Assembly: GCA_021799555.1 (NCBI GenBank)
Contig: JAJZAG010000003.1
Location: forward strand, 1-38,726
Length of the DNA: 38,726 nt
Direction: 5' to 3'
DNA from: Deltaproteobacteria bacterium
GTDB taxonomy: Bacteria; Desulfobacterota; Binatia; Binatales; Binataceae
The position numbers and the translations under genes were made by a program. The notes under the pieces are model-generated. The model saw only the letters and a list, made by a program, of their open reading frames with translations, had not been told where the DNA came from and ran no database searches. Below are positions 17,987 to 26,063 of the stretch, piece by piece. Positions within the stretch are counted from its first letter, which is position 1; each line of letters begins with the position of its first letter.

Positions 17987-18226
17987 TCAAGCCCGCAGTG
18001 AATTCAGAATGAGTCGATCGCAGTTCGGGGATGATGGATTGGGGTCCTGGGTGACGAGGGTGTCGGGATAATTGCGCGCACCCACCTGAGCGTCGGCGGC
18101 GCGCACCCCGAGCGCCAGGCACAGCGCAGCCACGGCCGCCGCTGAAAGCAACGCTCGGCAACGAACAAACTTCGCGTGTGCGCGAATTACCTCACACGTG
18201 CGGATAGGCGTCGCTGCCCATTTCAA
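17987..18226 (-). CDS. Possible small secreted protein
   Basis: This frame of 79 codons overlaps the last 35 bases of the ammonium transporter gene. Its only ATG (18226) lies within that gene; the internal part reads as a convincing signal peptide (RALLSAAAVAALCLALGVRAADA followed by Q, shown here only as a motif of about 20 residues ending in ADA). About 34 residues with several prolines, asparagines and one cysteine follow. 'tgagg' lies at the amt stop but with no standard start codon at the right distance. I do not recognise a family. It may be a real short exported protein co-transcribed with amt, or an accidental frame. Confidence 0.35.
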   Translation of the reverse strand: MKWAATPIRTCEVIRAHAKFVRCRALLSAAAVAALCLALGVRAADAQVGARNYPDTLVTQDPNPSSPNCDRLILNSLRA

Positions 18227-19634
18227 GTGCGTCGAGCCCCGACCATTCCACTTCCGCGAGCACGCGGTTCCCGAGGATACGCTCGACGATCGTAAAAAAG
18301 ATCCACGCCAATCCGAATATCACAACGAAATTGACGCAGACACCGATAAGCTGAGCGACGAATTGACCCGGATCGCCGTACAGCAAGCCGCGCACCGGAC
18401 CCGCAACGCCGTTCCATCCTTCTCCGTAGCTGCCGTCGGCGAAAATTCCGAGCGCCAGCGAACCCCATAGTCCGCACGCGCCATGCACCGCGATCGCCCC
18501 GACCGGATCGTCAAGGCGGAGGCGGCGTTCGAGCGCGATTACCGCAGCGACCACCAACAAACCCCCGACCACCCCAATCAGCACTGCCGCAGCGGGCGTC
18601 ACGAAAGCGCACGGCGCGGTGATCGCTACCAGACCGCCGAGCAATCCGTTGCAGGCCATCGCGATGTCCGGTTTTTTGTAGCGATGCCATAGATAGAGGA
18701 TTGCGGAAAGCGCGCCGGCCGACGACGACAACATGGTATTCGCGGCAATAACGCCAATTCGTGGATCTGTCGCCGCCAGCGACGACCCCGCGTTAAAGCC
18801 GAACCATCCAAACGCGAGGATCAGTGTTCCGATCACCGCCATCGGCAGATTGTGCCCGGGCAGGGCGCCGATCGCGCCGTCGCGACGAAATCTTCCGATA
18901 CGCGGCCCCAGAACGATCACGCCCGCCAACGCAACTACTCCGCCCGTCATGTGCACTACGGCGGAGCCGGCGAAATCGACCTGCCCATGACCGAGGCCAA
19001 GATTGACGCCGAGTTGCGATAGCCATCCACCTCCCCACACCCAATTGCCATAGAGCGGGTAGAGGAACATCGCAATGAAAAATCCGTAGATGAAAAATGC
19101 CGAGAACTTCCACCGCTCCGCCATCGCGCCGGTTGGAATCGTCGCCGCAGTATCCATGAAGACGACGGCGAATAAGAACATCGCGAGGCTGGCCGGATCG
19201 TGGCTGACGCTGGCGAGTGCGAATTTACTGAATCCAATAATTCCCCATATGTGCCCGCCCAAGGTGAGCGAAAGTTCGCAATGGCTCATTCCGGCGTCGC
19301 CGAGCGACGGCCACTGATGCACTCCGCCCATCATGAAGGCGTACCCGGTTAGCCAGAATCCGACGACACCGATCGGGTAGATGACGAGATTCATCGCCAT
19401 CGTGTTGACCGCATTCTTCGCGCGCGTGAAGCCGGTCTCGACCATCGCGAAACCCGCCTGCATGAACATCACCAGGAAACCCGCGACAAGCACCCAAGCG
19501 AGGTTGAGCGATTGATCTATCGGCGCGGCCAGCGGCGTCGATTGGGCGTGCGCGCGACTCGCGGCCATTAGTATCGGCGCCGCCGCGGAGATAGCGAGGG
19601 CGCAAGCGGTGAGACTTAAGCGGCGGCGATTCAT
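18192..19634 (-). CDS. amt: Ammonium transporter Amt
   Basis: The start is the ATG at 19634, preceded by gaggggaaatgag; an upstream ATG in frame (19700) lies within the kinase gene and is rejected. The 480-residue protein has an N-terminal signal-like segment (MNRRRLSLTACALAISAAAP ... SRAHAQ) and then eleven membrane helices. Hallmarks are FMQAGFAMVETGF in the first helix, DFAGSAVVHMTGG with the first channel histidine, and AIAVHGACGLWGSLALGIF with the second. It carries ammonium/ammonia across the inner membrane and is normally blocked by unmodified P-II; a P-II gene lies 4 kb upstream on the same strand. The ATG overlaps the Ser/Thr kinase stop (ATGA), a very unusual coupling. Confidence 0.96.
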   Translation of the reverse strand: MNRRRLSLTACALAISAAAPILMAASRAHAQSTPLAAPIDQSLNLAWVLVAGFLVMFMQAGFAMVETGFTRAKNAVNTMAMNLVIYPIGVVGFWLTGYAFMMGGVHQWPSLGDAGMSHCELSLTLGGHIWGIIGFSKFALASVSHDPASLAMFLFAVVFMDTAATIPTGAMAERWKFSAFFIYGFFIAMFLYPLYGNWVWGGGWLSQLGVNLGLGHGQVDFAGSAVVHMTGGVVALAGVIVLGPRIGRFRRDGAIGALPGHNLPMAVIGTLILAFGWFGFNAGSSLAATDPRIGVIAANTMLSSSAGALSAILYLWHRYKKPDIAMACNGLLGGLVAITAPCAFVTPAAAVLIGVVGGLLVVAAVIALERRLRLDDPVGAIAVHGACGLWGSLALGIFADGSYGEGWNGVAGPVRGLLYGDPGQFVAQLIGVCVNFVVIFGLAWIFFTIVERILGNRVLAEVEWSGLDALEMGSDAYPHV

Positions 19635-20647
19635 CTCATTTCCCCTCGGAATGATTTTCGCGGTGGCGCCTTTGCCGCCGGATAGCGGTTCGCGAGCCAA
19701 ATGAGGAAAACGAAAAATCCAATCAGCGAGACGAAAAACAGCACGAATCCCGCGCTGCGTCGGATCTTCTGCGCGCGCAGACTGCGCGGCTTCAGGAGCT
19801 CGGCGCGCCCGCGCGGCACCACCCGCGAGGGTTCGCGCAGATCGGCAAGCATCTCGGCTGCACTCGCGTAGCGGTTTTTTGGCGACCGCTCGATCGCGTG
19901 CAGGATGATTTCCTCAAGCTTGGGATCAAGATCCTTTACGAACTCGGTCGGCGGATGCGGATCCTCGTTGGTTTTTGCCCGCATCATGCTGTAAACATTG
20001 CTTCCGGCGTAAGGCAGATTCCCCGCCAGCATCTCATAGAGCATCACGCCAAGCGCGTAGATATCGGTGCGCGCGTCGCCACGTCGTCCGCTGACCTGCT
20101 CCGGCGCCATATAGTCGGGGGTGCCGATCGTCGAGGAGAGCCCCGACCACGTGAGGCGCCGCGCCGATTCGTCGAGTGCGATTCCAAAGTCCATGATTTT
20201 GACTGTGCCGTCGGCGGTGACGAGAATATTTTCCGGCTTGAGATCGCGATGCACGACGCCGTGGCCGTGCATGTAAACCAATGCTTCGCAAATCTGTATC
20301 GCGTACCCGAGCGCCTTGCCCGGCGGCATCGGGCGCTCGCGGCGCATCAACTCGCGCATCGACGTGCCATCCACGAACTCCATCGCGATATACATCCGGC
20401 TTTTGTGCACCGGAGTGAGGACCTTGATGATATTGCGATGGTCAAGGCGTCGAACGACCTCTTCCTCGCGCTGGAAGCGGCCGTAAAAGATCACGTCACT
20501 CTCGAATTGCAGGTAAGGAACTTTGATCGCGACGGTCTGACCGGTGACGAGATCAACTCCCTTGAATATCGACGCCATCCCGCTGCGCGCGATCACCTCG
20601 GTAAGCTTGTACTGATCGAGGGTTTCGCCGACGCTGACCTCGCGCAT
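19631..20647 (-). CDS. Membrane-anchored Ser/Thr protein kinase (PknB-like)
   Basis: The 338-residue Hanks-type kinase has the ATP lysine in VAIKV (Lys42), catalytic loop HRDLKPEN (Asp135), DFG at 153-155, the activation segment ending GTPDYMAPEQ (APE at 181-183), and DIYALGVMLYEMLAG. The glycine-rich loop is degenerate: ARSGMASIFKG in place of GxGxxG, but catalytic residues are complete. A single transmembrane helix lies at about 299-319, with only about 18 basic residues after it, so the catalytic domain faces the cytoplasm and there is no extracellular sensor domain. It overlaps the amt start and follows a PP2C phosphatase gene by 115 bp. Amt, P-II or the permease are plausible targets (inference). 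Confidence 0.93.
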   Translation of the reverse strand: MREVSVGETLDQYKLTEVIARSGMASIFKGVDLVTGQTVAIKVPYLQFESDVIFYGRFQREEEVVRRLDHRNIIKVLTPVHKSRMYIAMEFVDGTSMRELMRRERPMPPGKALGYAIQICEALVYMHGHGVVHRDLKPENILVTADGTVKIMDFGIALDESARRLTWSGLSSTIGTPDYMAPEQVSGRRGDARTDIYALGVMLYEMLAGNLPYAGSNVYSMMRAKTNEDPHPPTEFVKDLDPKLEEIILHAIERSPKNRYASAAEMLADLREPSRVVPRGRAELLKPRSLRAQKIRRSAGFVLFFVSLIGFFVFLIWLANRYPAAKAPPRKSFRGEMR

Positions 20648-20762
20648 GGATCTTATGCCTGGCTGACGGACGGTCTGGCCGCGAAAGTTACCACGCCATG
20701 AAAGCCCAAACCAGCCAGAGATTCAGCACATCTAACGAATGCGGCATATCTCGAATCCCACT

Positions 20763-21677
20763 CTATCCGCGGCATCCGAGAATGCGGCCAAGCCTTGCCC
20801 GCCATCCTGCTGGCATAGGACGCAATCCCGTATCGGCTATCATCGTGAAGACCGCAACGGTTAGATTGTCGGCGGTGCCGCGTTCATTGGCAGTTTCGAT
20901 CAGGATGCGACATGCGTCTTTTGCGTCGCGATCTCGGCTCAAATGTTCCAGCTCGCTGTCGCTCAGCACGCCGTGTAGACCGTCGCTGCACAGAATCAGG
21001 CGGTCGCCGCGCACCAGTGGCATCGAGATTCTATCCACCGAAACGATCAGTTCCTGCCCGATGCTCCGCACCAGCATCGAGCGTTCAGGATGATTGCGCG
21101 CGCGCTCGGCGCTGAGCAGCCCCATCCGGACTCTTTCCGCAACCATCGTGTGATCCTTGGTGAGCTGCGTGATTTTGTGATGCCGCGCCAGATATAGCCG
21201 GCAATCGCCTACATGCGCCGCGGCCAGCATCCCCTTCTCGATCGCGACGGCGGTCAGCGTCGTCCCCATCCTGCGCAGTTCGGGCACGGCAAGCGCGCGA
21301 TTGTGAATTTCGATATTGGCATATTGAACGGCGCGCACGAGGCGTTTTGCTGCCCCCCACGACGAGGGGCTTTCACGCCATGCCTCGAGCGTCAGCTCGA
21401 TCGCCATCGCGCTTGCGACTTCGCCGCCCTCATAGCCACCGATTCCGTCGGCGATCGCGAACACCACCGTGTCGGGGGAATCGATCAGGTGACCGCAGGA
21501 GTCCTCGTTGTCGGGACGATTGGTTCCGACATCCGACAGCACCGCCAGATCGAAATTGCCCGCGCAGGGTGCGGGCTCGGCAAATGGCGGCTTGTGTTCA
21601 GCTTCAGACACTGGCGCCAATACTATCTCAATTCTTATAGACGGGTTGGGAGCGGACGACGCCTTGGCGGGCGCCAT
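20763..21677 (-). CDS. PP2C-family protein phosphatase
   Basis: The 304-residue metal-dependent phosphatase has the bacterial PP2C/Stp motif set: LSDVGTNRPDNEDS (residues about 48-60), FAIADGIGGYEGGEVAS (about 73-89), RMGTTLTAV, AAHVGDCRLYL, LTKDHTMV, DRLILCSDGLHGVLSD and GTADNLTVAVF. The acidic metal ligands are present. An N-terminal stretch of about 40 residues precedes the domain and has no recognised motif. It would reverse phosphorylation by the neighbouring kinase; kinase-phosphatase pairing is standard in bacteria. ATG 21677 has a good ribosome-binding site (ggggag). The gene begins 32 bp after the permease stop, so the permease, phosphatase, kinase and amt genes may form one transcript. 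Confidence 0.93.
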   Translation of the reverse strand: MAPAKASSAPNPSIRIEIVLAPVSEAEHKPPFAEPAPCAGNFDLAVLSDVGTNRPDNEDSCGHLIDSPDTVVFAIADGIGGYEGGEVASAMAIELTLEAWRESPSSWGAAKRLVRAVQYANIEIHNRALAVPELRRMGTTLTAVAIEKGMLAAAHVGDCRLYLARHHKITQLTKDHTMVAERVRMGLLSAERARNHPERSMLVRSIGQELIVSVDRISMPLVRGDRLILCSDGLHGVLSDSELEHLSRDRDAKDACRILIETANERGTADNLTVAVFTMIADTGLRPMPAGWRARLGRILGCRG

Positions 21678-21709
21678 CCGCTCCCCGTGGTTACGACCGG
21701 CGTGGCTCG

Positions 21710-23383
21710 TTACGCCGGCTTGGCGACCAGGATTGTGGATTTCCCTTTCTTCTTGGAATTGCGCACGAAGTAAATTGCTCCGTAGATACCCCAGATTGCC
21801 GAGATCGCTACGGCGATTAGAGGTTCCTTGACGCTACCCAATCCTTCCAGAGGTCCGATTATATAGAAGGCAAGGCACGCGAAGTTGGCGATTGCCCCGA
21901 ACACCGGGATTACCACGTGTTTAAAGCCGTGGAAGGATTCGTGCTCGCGGAAGGCGACAATGCATACGATGTTCGTCAAACCGTAGAGCAGGAAGGTCCC
22001 GAAGTTAGAAGTGAGCGTCACCAGGAGCAATCCATTCGGTAATGCCGACAAGCTTGCGTTCGAGCTCATCCCGATCGCGTACCAGAGATTGTGCGGTAGA
22101 GTTGCGATCGTCTTGTCATCGGGAGCAGAGCCGCCGGCGAAGTAGAAAAGCGCCGCGTATGCCCCAAGGACTGCGGAGATCGCCGCCAGCGTCCAGATAG
22201 CGCGATGCGGTGTGAGATTCTTGCCGTGCAGCAGGCCGAAGTGTTCCGGAACTTCCTCGTCGCGCCCCATTGCATAGGTCACGCGTGCTCCAGTGTTTAT
22301 ACAGCTAAGCGTGGTGCCGATCAGCGCTAGGAAGACCGTCAACGCCTCGACTAGCATGAACGCCTGGCCGTGCCCGCCCAGCAGCGCCGAGCCGACCAAA
22401 ACCATCATATCGCCGATTGGAGCAGCGGAGCCTTTTGCGATGGCAAGGCTGTAGGCGCTGCTCATGAAGTAGTTGGCCGCAAAGTACTCGATCATGTAGC
22501 AGAACAGCCCCTGAATCGTCAGCGAGAGCAGAACGCCGCGCGGAATATCTTTAGTCGGGTTCTTTGCTTCTTCGCCCAGGGACGTCACCGACTCGAATCC
22601 GACCAGCAGCAGAATCGCGACCGTTGCTTGCAGCATTACCCATGAGAAGTGATGCGGCATAATGACCGACAGCGCGCTCGGATGTGCCGGATTGTCGCCG
22701 CCGAACGCGTATTTGAGTGTCGCACTGACCACGTTGCCGTTGGCGTCGAGAGCGAGACCCGTTGAACCGGCAGGATGCGACAGGCGGTAGGCGACCGCGA
22801 GCGCTGAAAAGAACAGCAGCGCGACAATCTGGATTCCATTTATGGCGATATTGACCATCGTCGATCCGTTGACGCCTTGGAACGCGATCCATGCGACCGC
22901 GAAGGCGAATATCACGGCGATTAACGCCATGAAGACCGGCCCGGGAATTCCGGCGTTAATCGTATTCGGCGCGATATTGCCCACGATGTACCCGATCATG
23001 ATTCCCATCGTCGCGACCATCACTCCAGGATACATCCAGTAATACAGATGCGAGGCCCAGCCGATTACAAACTTTGCGATCCGGGAAAATTTGTAGGCAC
23101 TCGTAGTGTTCAGGAACGCCTGTTCCGCGAACAGATATGAGCTGCCCGCACCCGGATAAAGCTTGGCCAGTTCTGAGTACGAAACCGCCGTCGCATAAGC
23201 GAGCATCAGCGCGACGAAGATGCCCGCCCACATTGCCATCCCCGACGGGAACGCATAACCGGCTTGTTGGACGAACGTGATCCACAGGAAGGCGCCGGGT
23301 GCGATCAGCGCCATGGCGTTGACCGTTACTCCGGTCAAGCCAAGTGTCGCCTGCATCTTGGGTGCTTCGTTTGACTCTGCCAT
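21710..23383 (-). CDS. APC-superfamily amino acid permease
   Basis: The ATG at 23383 follows a very strong ribosome-binding site (aaggaggag), which decides against the in-frame ATG at 23407. The product is about 557 residues with some twelve to fourteen hydrophobic segments. APC signatures are visible: GLTGVTVNAMALIAPGAFLW in the first helix, PGAGSSYLFAEQAF near residue 85, LLVGFESVTSLGEEAKNPTKDIPRG near 270, and SCINTGARVTYAMGRDEEVPEHFG near 370. It probably imports an amino acid or amine by proton symport; the substrate is not predictable. The lie between P-II and the phosphatase/kinase/amt genes points to nitrogen acquisition. A structured leader candidate lies 90 nt upstream. Confidence 0.9.
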   Translation of the reverse strand: MAESNEAPKMQATLGLTGVTVNAMALIAPGAFLWITFVQQAGYAFPSGMAMWAGIFVALMLAYATAVSYSELAKLYPGAGSSYLFAEQAFLNTTSAYKFSRIAKFVIGWASHLYYWMYPGVMVATMGIMIGYIVGNIAPNTINAGIPGPVFMALIAVIFAFAVAWIAFQGVNGSTMVNIAINGIQIVALLFFSALAVAYRLSHPAGSTGLALDANGNVVSATLKYAFGGDNPAHPSALSVIMPHHFSWVMLQATVAILLLVGFESVTSLGEEAKNPTKDIPRGVLLSLTIQGLFCYMIEYFAANYFMSSAYSLAIAKGSAAPIGDMMVLVGSALLGGHGQAFMLVEALTVFLALIGTTLSCINTGARVTYAMGRDEEVPEHFGLLHGKNLTPHRAIWTLAAISAVLGAYAALFYFAGGSAPDDKTIATLPHNLWYAIGMSSNASLSALPNGLLLVTLTSNFGTFLLYGLTNIVCIVAFREHESFHGFKHVVIPVFGAIANFACLAFYIIGPLEGLGSVKEPLIAVAISAIWGIYGAIYFVRNSKKKGKSTILVAKPA

Positions 23384-23473
23384 CTCTCCTCCTTCGGCTT
23401 GCCCCACCAGTCTTGGCGGGTCGTAGCTCCCCGTGGCAATTCGATGCCGACGCGGGTCAACTGCGCACTAAGG

Positions 23474-23566
23474 GCAAGAGCGATGCCACCGATTTGAAAC
23501 GTAAATCCGATGCATTTTGCACGGCGGATGCTTATGCGATGAGCATCCGCCTGCCGCGCGGTCATC
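23474..23566 (-). ncRNA. Candidate structured leader RNA, copy 1 (upstream of the permease)
   Basis: Read on the minus strand this 93-nt stretch begins GATGACCG and ends GGCATCGCTCTTGC. Long-range pairing of GATG with CATC, and ACCG with CGGT, can close the element. Inside is a perfect 10-bp hairpin (GGCGGATGCT / AGCATCCGCC, complement of 23523-23551) and a second, GATTT-N7-AAATC, near the 3' side. A 92-nt counterpart with the same ends and layout lies upstream of the P-II gene. The permease ATG follows about 90 nt later. It could be a cis-regulatory RNA or a member of a palindromic repeat family; I do not recognise a known riboswitch consensus. The rest of the 356-nt gap (23567-23739) shows nothing clear. 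Confidence 0.5.
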
Positions 23567-23739
23567 AGGAGCGGGATTTGTTCTCTAGTTGGTTCGCAGA
23601 CTTTTCCAGATCAGGTGGAGGATTCGGCGGAGTTTCGCGGTGGATAATCTTAACCCGCCTGAGCGACAATTTTCGCGCGTCCGCTAACAATCGCCCAATC
23701 TGGGATGCGGACCGCGCGCCGTTAATTTGGAGAGACTTC

Positions 23740-24078
23740 TTAGATCGCTATGTCGCCACGCTCGTCGGTCCGGATCCGGATCACTTCGAGCACGTTTGAA
23801 ACGTAAATCTTGCCGTCGCCGATCCGACCGGTCCGCGCCTTGCGCTGGATCGCTTCGACAACCGCCTCGGCCTGCTCGTCCCGAACGATCACTTCAATCT
23901 TGAGCTTGGGTTTGAAATCGATGATGTATTCGGAGCCGCGATATAGCTCGGTGCGTCCCTTCTGGCGGCCGAATCCTTTGACTTCATAGGTGGTTAGTCC
24001 CGTGATTCCCGCGCGCTCGAGCTCCGCCTTCACCGCATCGATCGTAAACGGCTTGATGATCGCCTCAACCTTCTTCAT
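23740..24078 (-). CDS. glnB: Nitrogen regulatory protein P-II (GlnB/GlnK)
   Basis: From the ATG at 24078 the product is 112 residues, the exact P-II length; the longer frame from 24108 adds an unrelated basic stretch. The sequence is canonical: MKKVEAIIKPF at the N-terminus, a T-loop GFGRQKGRTELYRGSEY with the uridylylation tyrosine at position 51, the B-loop TGRIGDGKIYV and C-terminal VIRIRTDERGDIAI. P-II trimers sense ATP/ADP and 2-oxoglutarate and control Amt, glutamine synthetase adenylylation and NtrB. Amt is close by on the same strand, which fits a GlnK-like role, though GlnB and GlnK cannot be told apart by sequence alone. A structured leader candidate lies 68 nt upstream. Confidence 0.96.
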   Translation of the reverse strand: MKKVEAIIKPFTIDAVKAELERAGITGLTTYEVKGFGRQKGRTELYRGSEYIIDFKPKLKIEVIVRDEQAEAVVEAIQRKARTGRIGDGKIYVSNVLEVIRIRTDERGDIAI

Positions 24079-24145
24079 CGAGTGCGTCCTTTGCGCCCGG
24101 CGTGTCACCGGCGCGTCCGCGCTTGATTCCTTACGGCGTTCAGAC

Positions 24146-24237
24146 GCAAGAGCGATGCCGCCACGAAGTTGCCTTTGGCAGAGAAATCGCCCGATGCGAT
24201 GCGCGCTCAGCGGGCATTGGCCCGCCGGACGGTCATC
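24146..24237 (-). ncRNA. Candidate structured leader RNA, copy 2 (upstream of P-II)
   Basis: On the minus strand this 92-nt stretch begins GATGACCG and ends GGCATCGCTCTTGC, identical at both ends to the copy upstream of the permease. Its first hairpin is GCGGGC-CAAT-GCCCGC, different in sequence from the other copy but in the same place. The shared GCATCGG and GATTT follow, then a second small hairpin (TGCC-AAA-GGCA). GATG/CATC and CCG/CGG pairing can close the whole. Conserved ends with changed but still paired stems is the pattern expected of a structured RNA. It lies between the SagB-like gene stop and the P-II ATG. Confidence 0.5.
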
Positions 24238-24280
24238 GCGCGCGATTGTGACATCCTCATTGTCCGTTTTGTCCCAATGA

Positions 24281-25810
24281 CTACCTTAATGCTTCTTCCG
24301 CGATAGTCGCGTGGGGTACGCCGACGGCAACCATCAGGATGGGGCTCTTCCCGGCTGCATGCGGAGTTAAAAATCTGCTCGTATCGTCATCATAAAATGT
24401 CAACCCGGTAGCGCCGCGGCCGAGCGCATAGGCGGCAAGGTAAGCGCGGCCGCCCAGTATCCCAGCCTCGAGGTGAGCGTTGCGGTAACCTCGATTTCCG
24501 CTGGCTGCGAGCGCGCGCTCGAGGTCCGCCATGTAAACAATCAGTGCCGAGCAATCCATCCCGAGGGGCTGCTCAAGGCACAGATATCCGGCCTCGCCGC
24601 GAAACTCACCCGCCCGAATCAATTCGAACGCCCGCGCCTCCCGATCGAAGAAGTAGGCGCCCGGCGTCATCCGATCGACCGCATTCACAATGAGGTAGAC
24701 GTCGATAATCGGCGCAAAGTCGGCGCGCCAATTCATGCGTGCGCTCTCGGCAATCGCTTGCAGCTCCTCGGCGCGAATTGCGGCCCGGGCGAACCGCCGT
24801 GTCGATCCTCGGCGCAAAATCGTCTCGCCCAGTCCGAGCGCGTTTTCGGGCATAATCGGGTCGAATTTAAGCAGACCAGAGGAGGTTGTCCGAAGCACCG
24901 CGGCGTCAAGCGTCGCGTCCGCAATCGCCGCAACTTCCGCCTCGGACTCAAGGCGCGTTTCGCGATTGAACTTCACGAGGGCCTCGTAAGTTACTTCACG
25001 AGCGGATAAAGGAATCGCCTCGAATGGGAAAGCGTCGTGCGCGGGCGATACGCCCGGTGCATCCGCGCTCGCGCCGAGTGCCACGAGGGCTGCGCAGCCT
25101 TCGCGATCGGGGTCGAGTCCGAGCAGAGCATCGAGTTCCGAATCGACGAATGCGGTGAAGATCTCCAAGCCGATTCCCTCCGCGCAGGCCGCCACCAGCA
25201 GATTGGCGAGCATCGTACCCACGTCCCAGAAGCAGTAGCGATAAGCCCGCGCGCGATATTTCCAAGCGCTACGCCAGAAGATTGAGGTGAAGATAACGAT
25301 CGCGCGAGCGCGCGCGATCGAGGGACGCCCCGCCGTCGCGCGCGCGAGCATCGCGCGCCAATCGCCTCGGCGCAAACCGCGCAGTTTCAAGTCCGCCGGC
25401 GAGAAATGATACAGCGCCGGTTCGAGGCCCTCGACTTCACCCGACGCAACGTACATCTCGACCGGATAGAGCGCACCCGCTGACGCTGCCGCGCGAAAAT
25501 GATAATCCTCGCCCCCCACCCGCTTCGAGCGCGTAAGTCCTCCGGTGCAGAACAGGATTCGCGTGAGCGCCTCAATCCCGACCGCCGCATCCGTCGAAAG
25601 CGCTGGATTCGCGCCGATCGCCTCGAGCGTGGGAATCGCGGAAAGTTCTAGCTCGCGCGGCAATGCCAAGGCGCCGGCGTCAGGGTAGATTTTGTAAGCC
25701 GCAGGCCGAATATCCCAATCCAGATAATGCGGCGACGACCGTACGCTCGTGTACGAGTGCTTGGTGACTTCGTGGTAAACCCGAGCCGCCTCGATATATC
25801 TGTTGGCCAC
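24281..25810 (-). CDS. SagB/ThcOx-type dehydrogenase with two nitroreductase-like domains
   Basis: The 509-residue protein is a tandem of two nitroreductase-fold halves. The first (about 1-255) has SAGALYPVEMYV near residue 110, typical of SagB-type FMN oxidases, and CFWDVGTMLANLLVAACAEGIGL. The second (about 310-509) restarts with RRGSTRRFARAAIRAEELQAIAESA, and has HLEAGILGGRAYLAAYALGRGATGLTFYDDD near its end. SagB enzymes dehydrogenate azolines in thiazole/oxazole-modified peptides, but no YcaO, leader-binding protein or precursor peptide is visible nearby, so this is a stand-alone oxidoreductase of unknown substrate. The start appears to be a GTG at 25810. The 253 nt between it and the lactonase gene show nothing clear. 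Confidence 0.85.
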   Translation of the reverse strand: MANRYIEAARVYHEVTKHSYTSVRSSPHYLDWDIRPAAYKIYPDAGALALPRELELSAIPTLEAIGANPALSTDAAVGIEALTRILFCTGGLTRSKRVGGEDYHFRAAASAGALYPVEMYVASGEVEGLEPALYHFSPADLKLRGLRRGDWRAMLARATAGRPSIARARAIVIFTSIFWRSAWKYRARAYRYCFWDVGTMLANLLVAACAEGIGLEIFTAFVDSELDALLGLDPDREGCAALVALGASADAPGVSPAHDAFPFEAIPLSAREVTYEALVKFNRETRLESEAEVAAIADATLDAAVLRTTSSGLLKFDPIMPENALGLGETILRRGSTRRFARAAIRAEELQAIAESARMNWRADFAPIIDVYLIVNAVDRMTPGAYFFDREARAFELIRAGEFRGEAGYLCLEQPLGMDCSALIVYMADLERALAASGNRGYRNAHLEAGILGGRAYLAAYALGRGATGLTFYDDDTSRFLTPHAAGKSPILMVAVGVPHATIAEEALR

Positions 25811-26063
25811 TCCTTTGCCTCACTTCCGCCCTTACTGTGATCGGAGTGTATATCGTTCCGGGTCTCTTTTCCTGTGCGGTAAGCGGTCAGGCATTAGGTT
25901 TCGCCATCGTCATCCTCACCGTCGCCGGGCGATCTCTCCGTCGCTGCGCGACAGGTGATCAGCGATTGACGATTGAGCATTTTGTATGCGCAGGGGCGGT
26001 CGCCGCACGCTGCGAGAATCTCCACGCGCGCGTCGGCCGGCGCTTTCGCCGCACCGGCGCTGT

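Noticed and set aside
23474..24237. Known glutamine riboswitch (glnA RNA or downstream-peptide motif)
   Set aside because: From memory the conserved core words of these classes are not present in either leader element; a covariance search would decide.
24281..25810. Thiazole/oxazole-modified microcin biosynthesis locus
   Set aside because: Only the SagB-like gene is present; no YcaO, leader-binding protein, exporter or precursor peptide is seen nearby.
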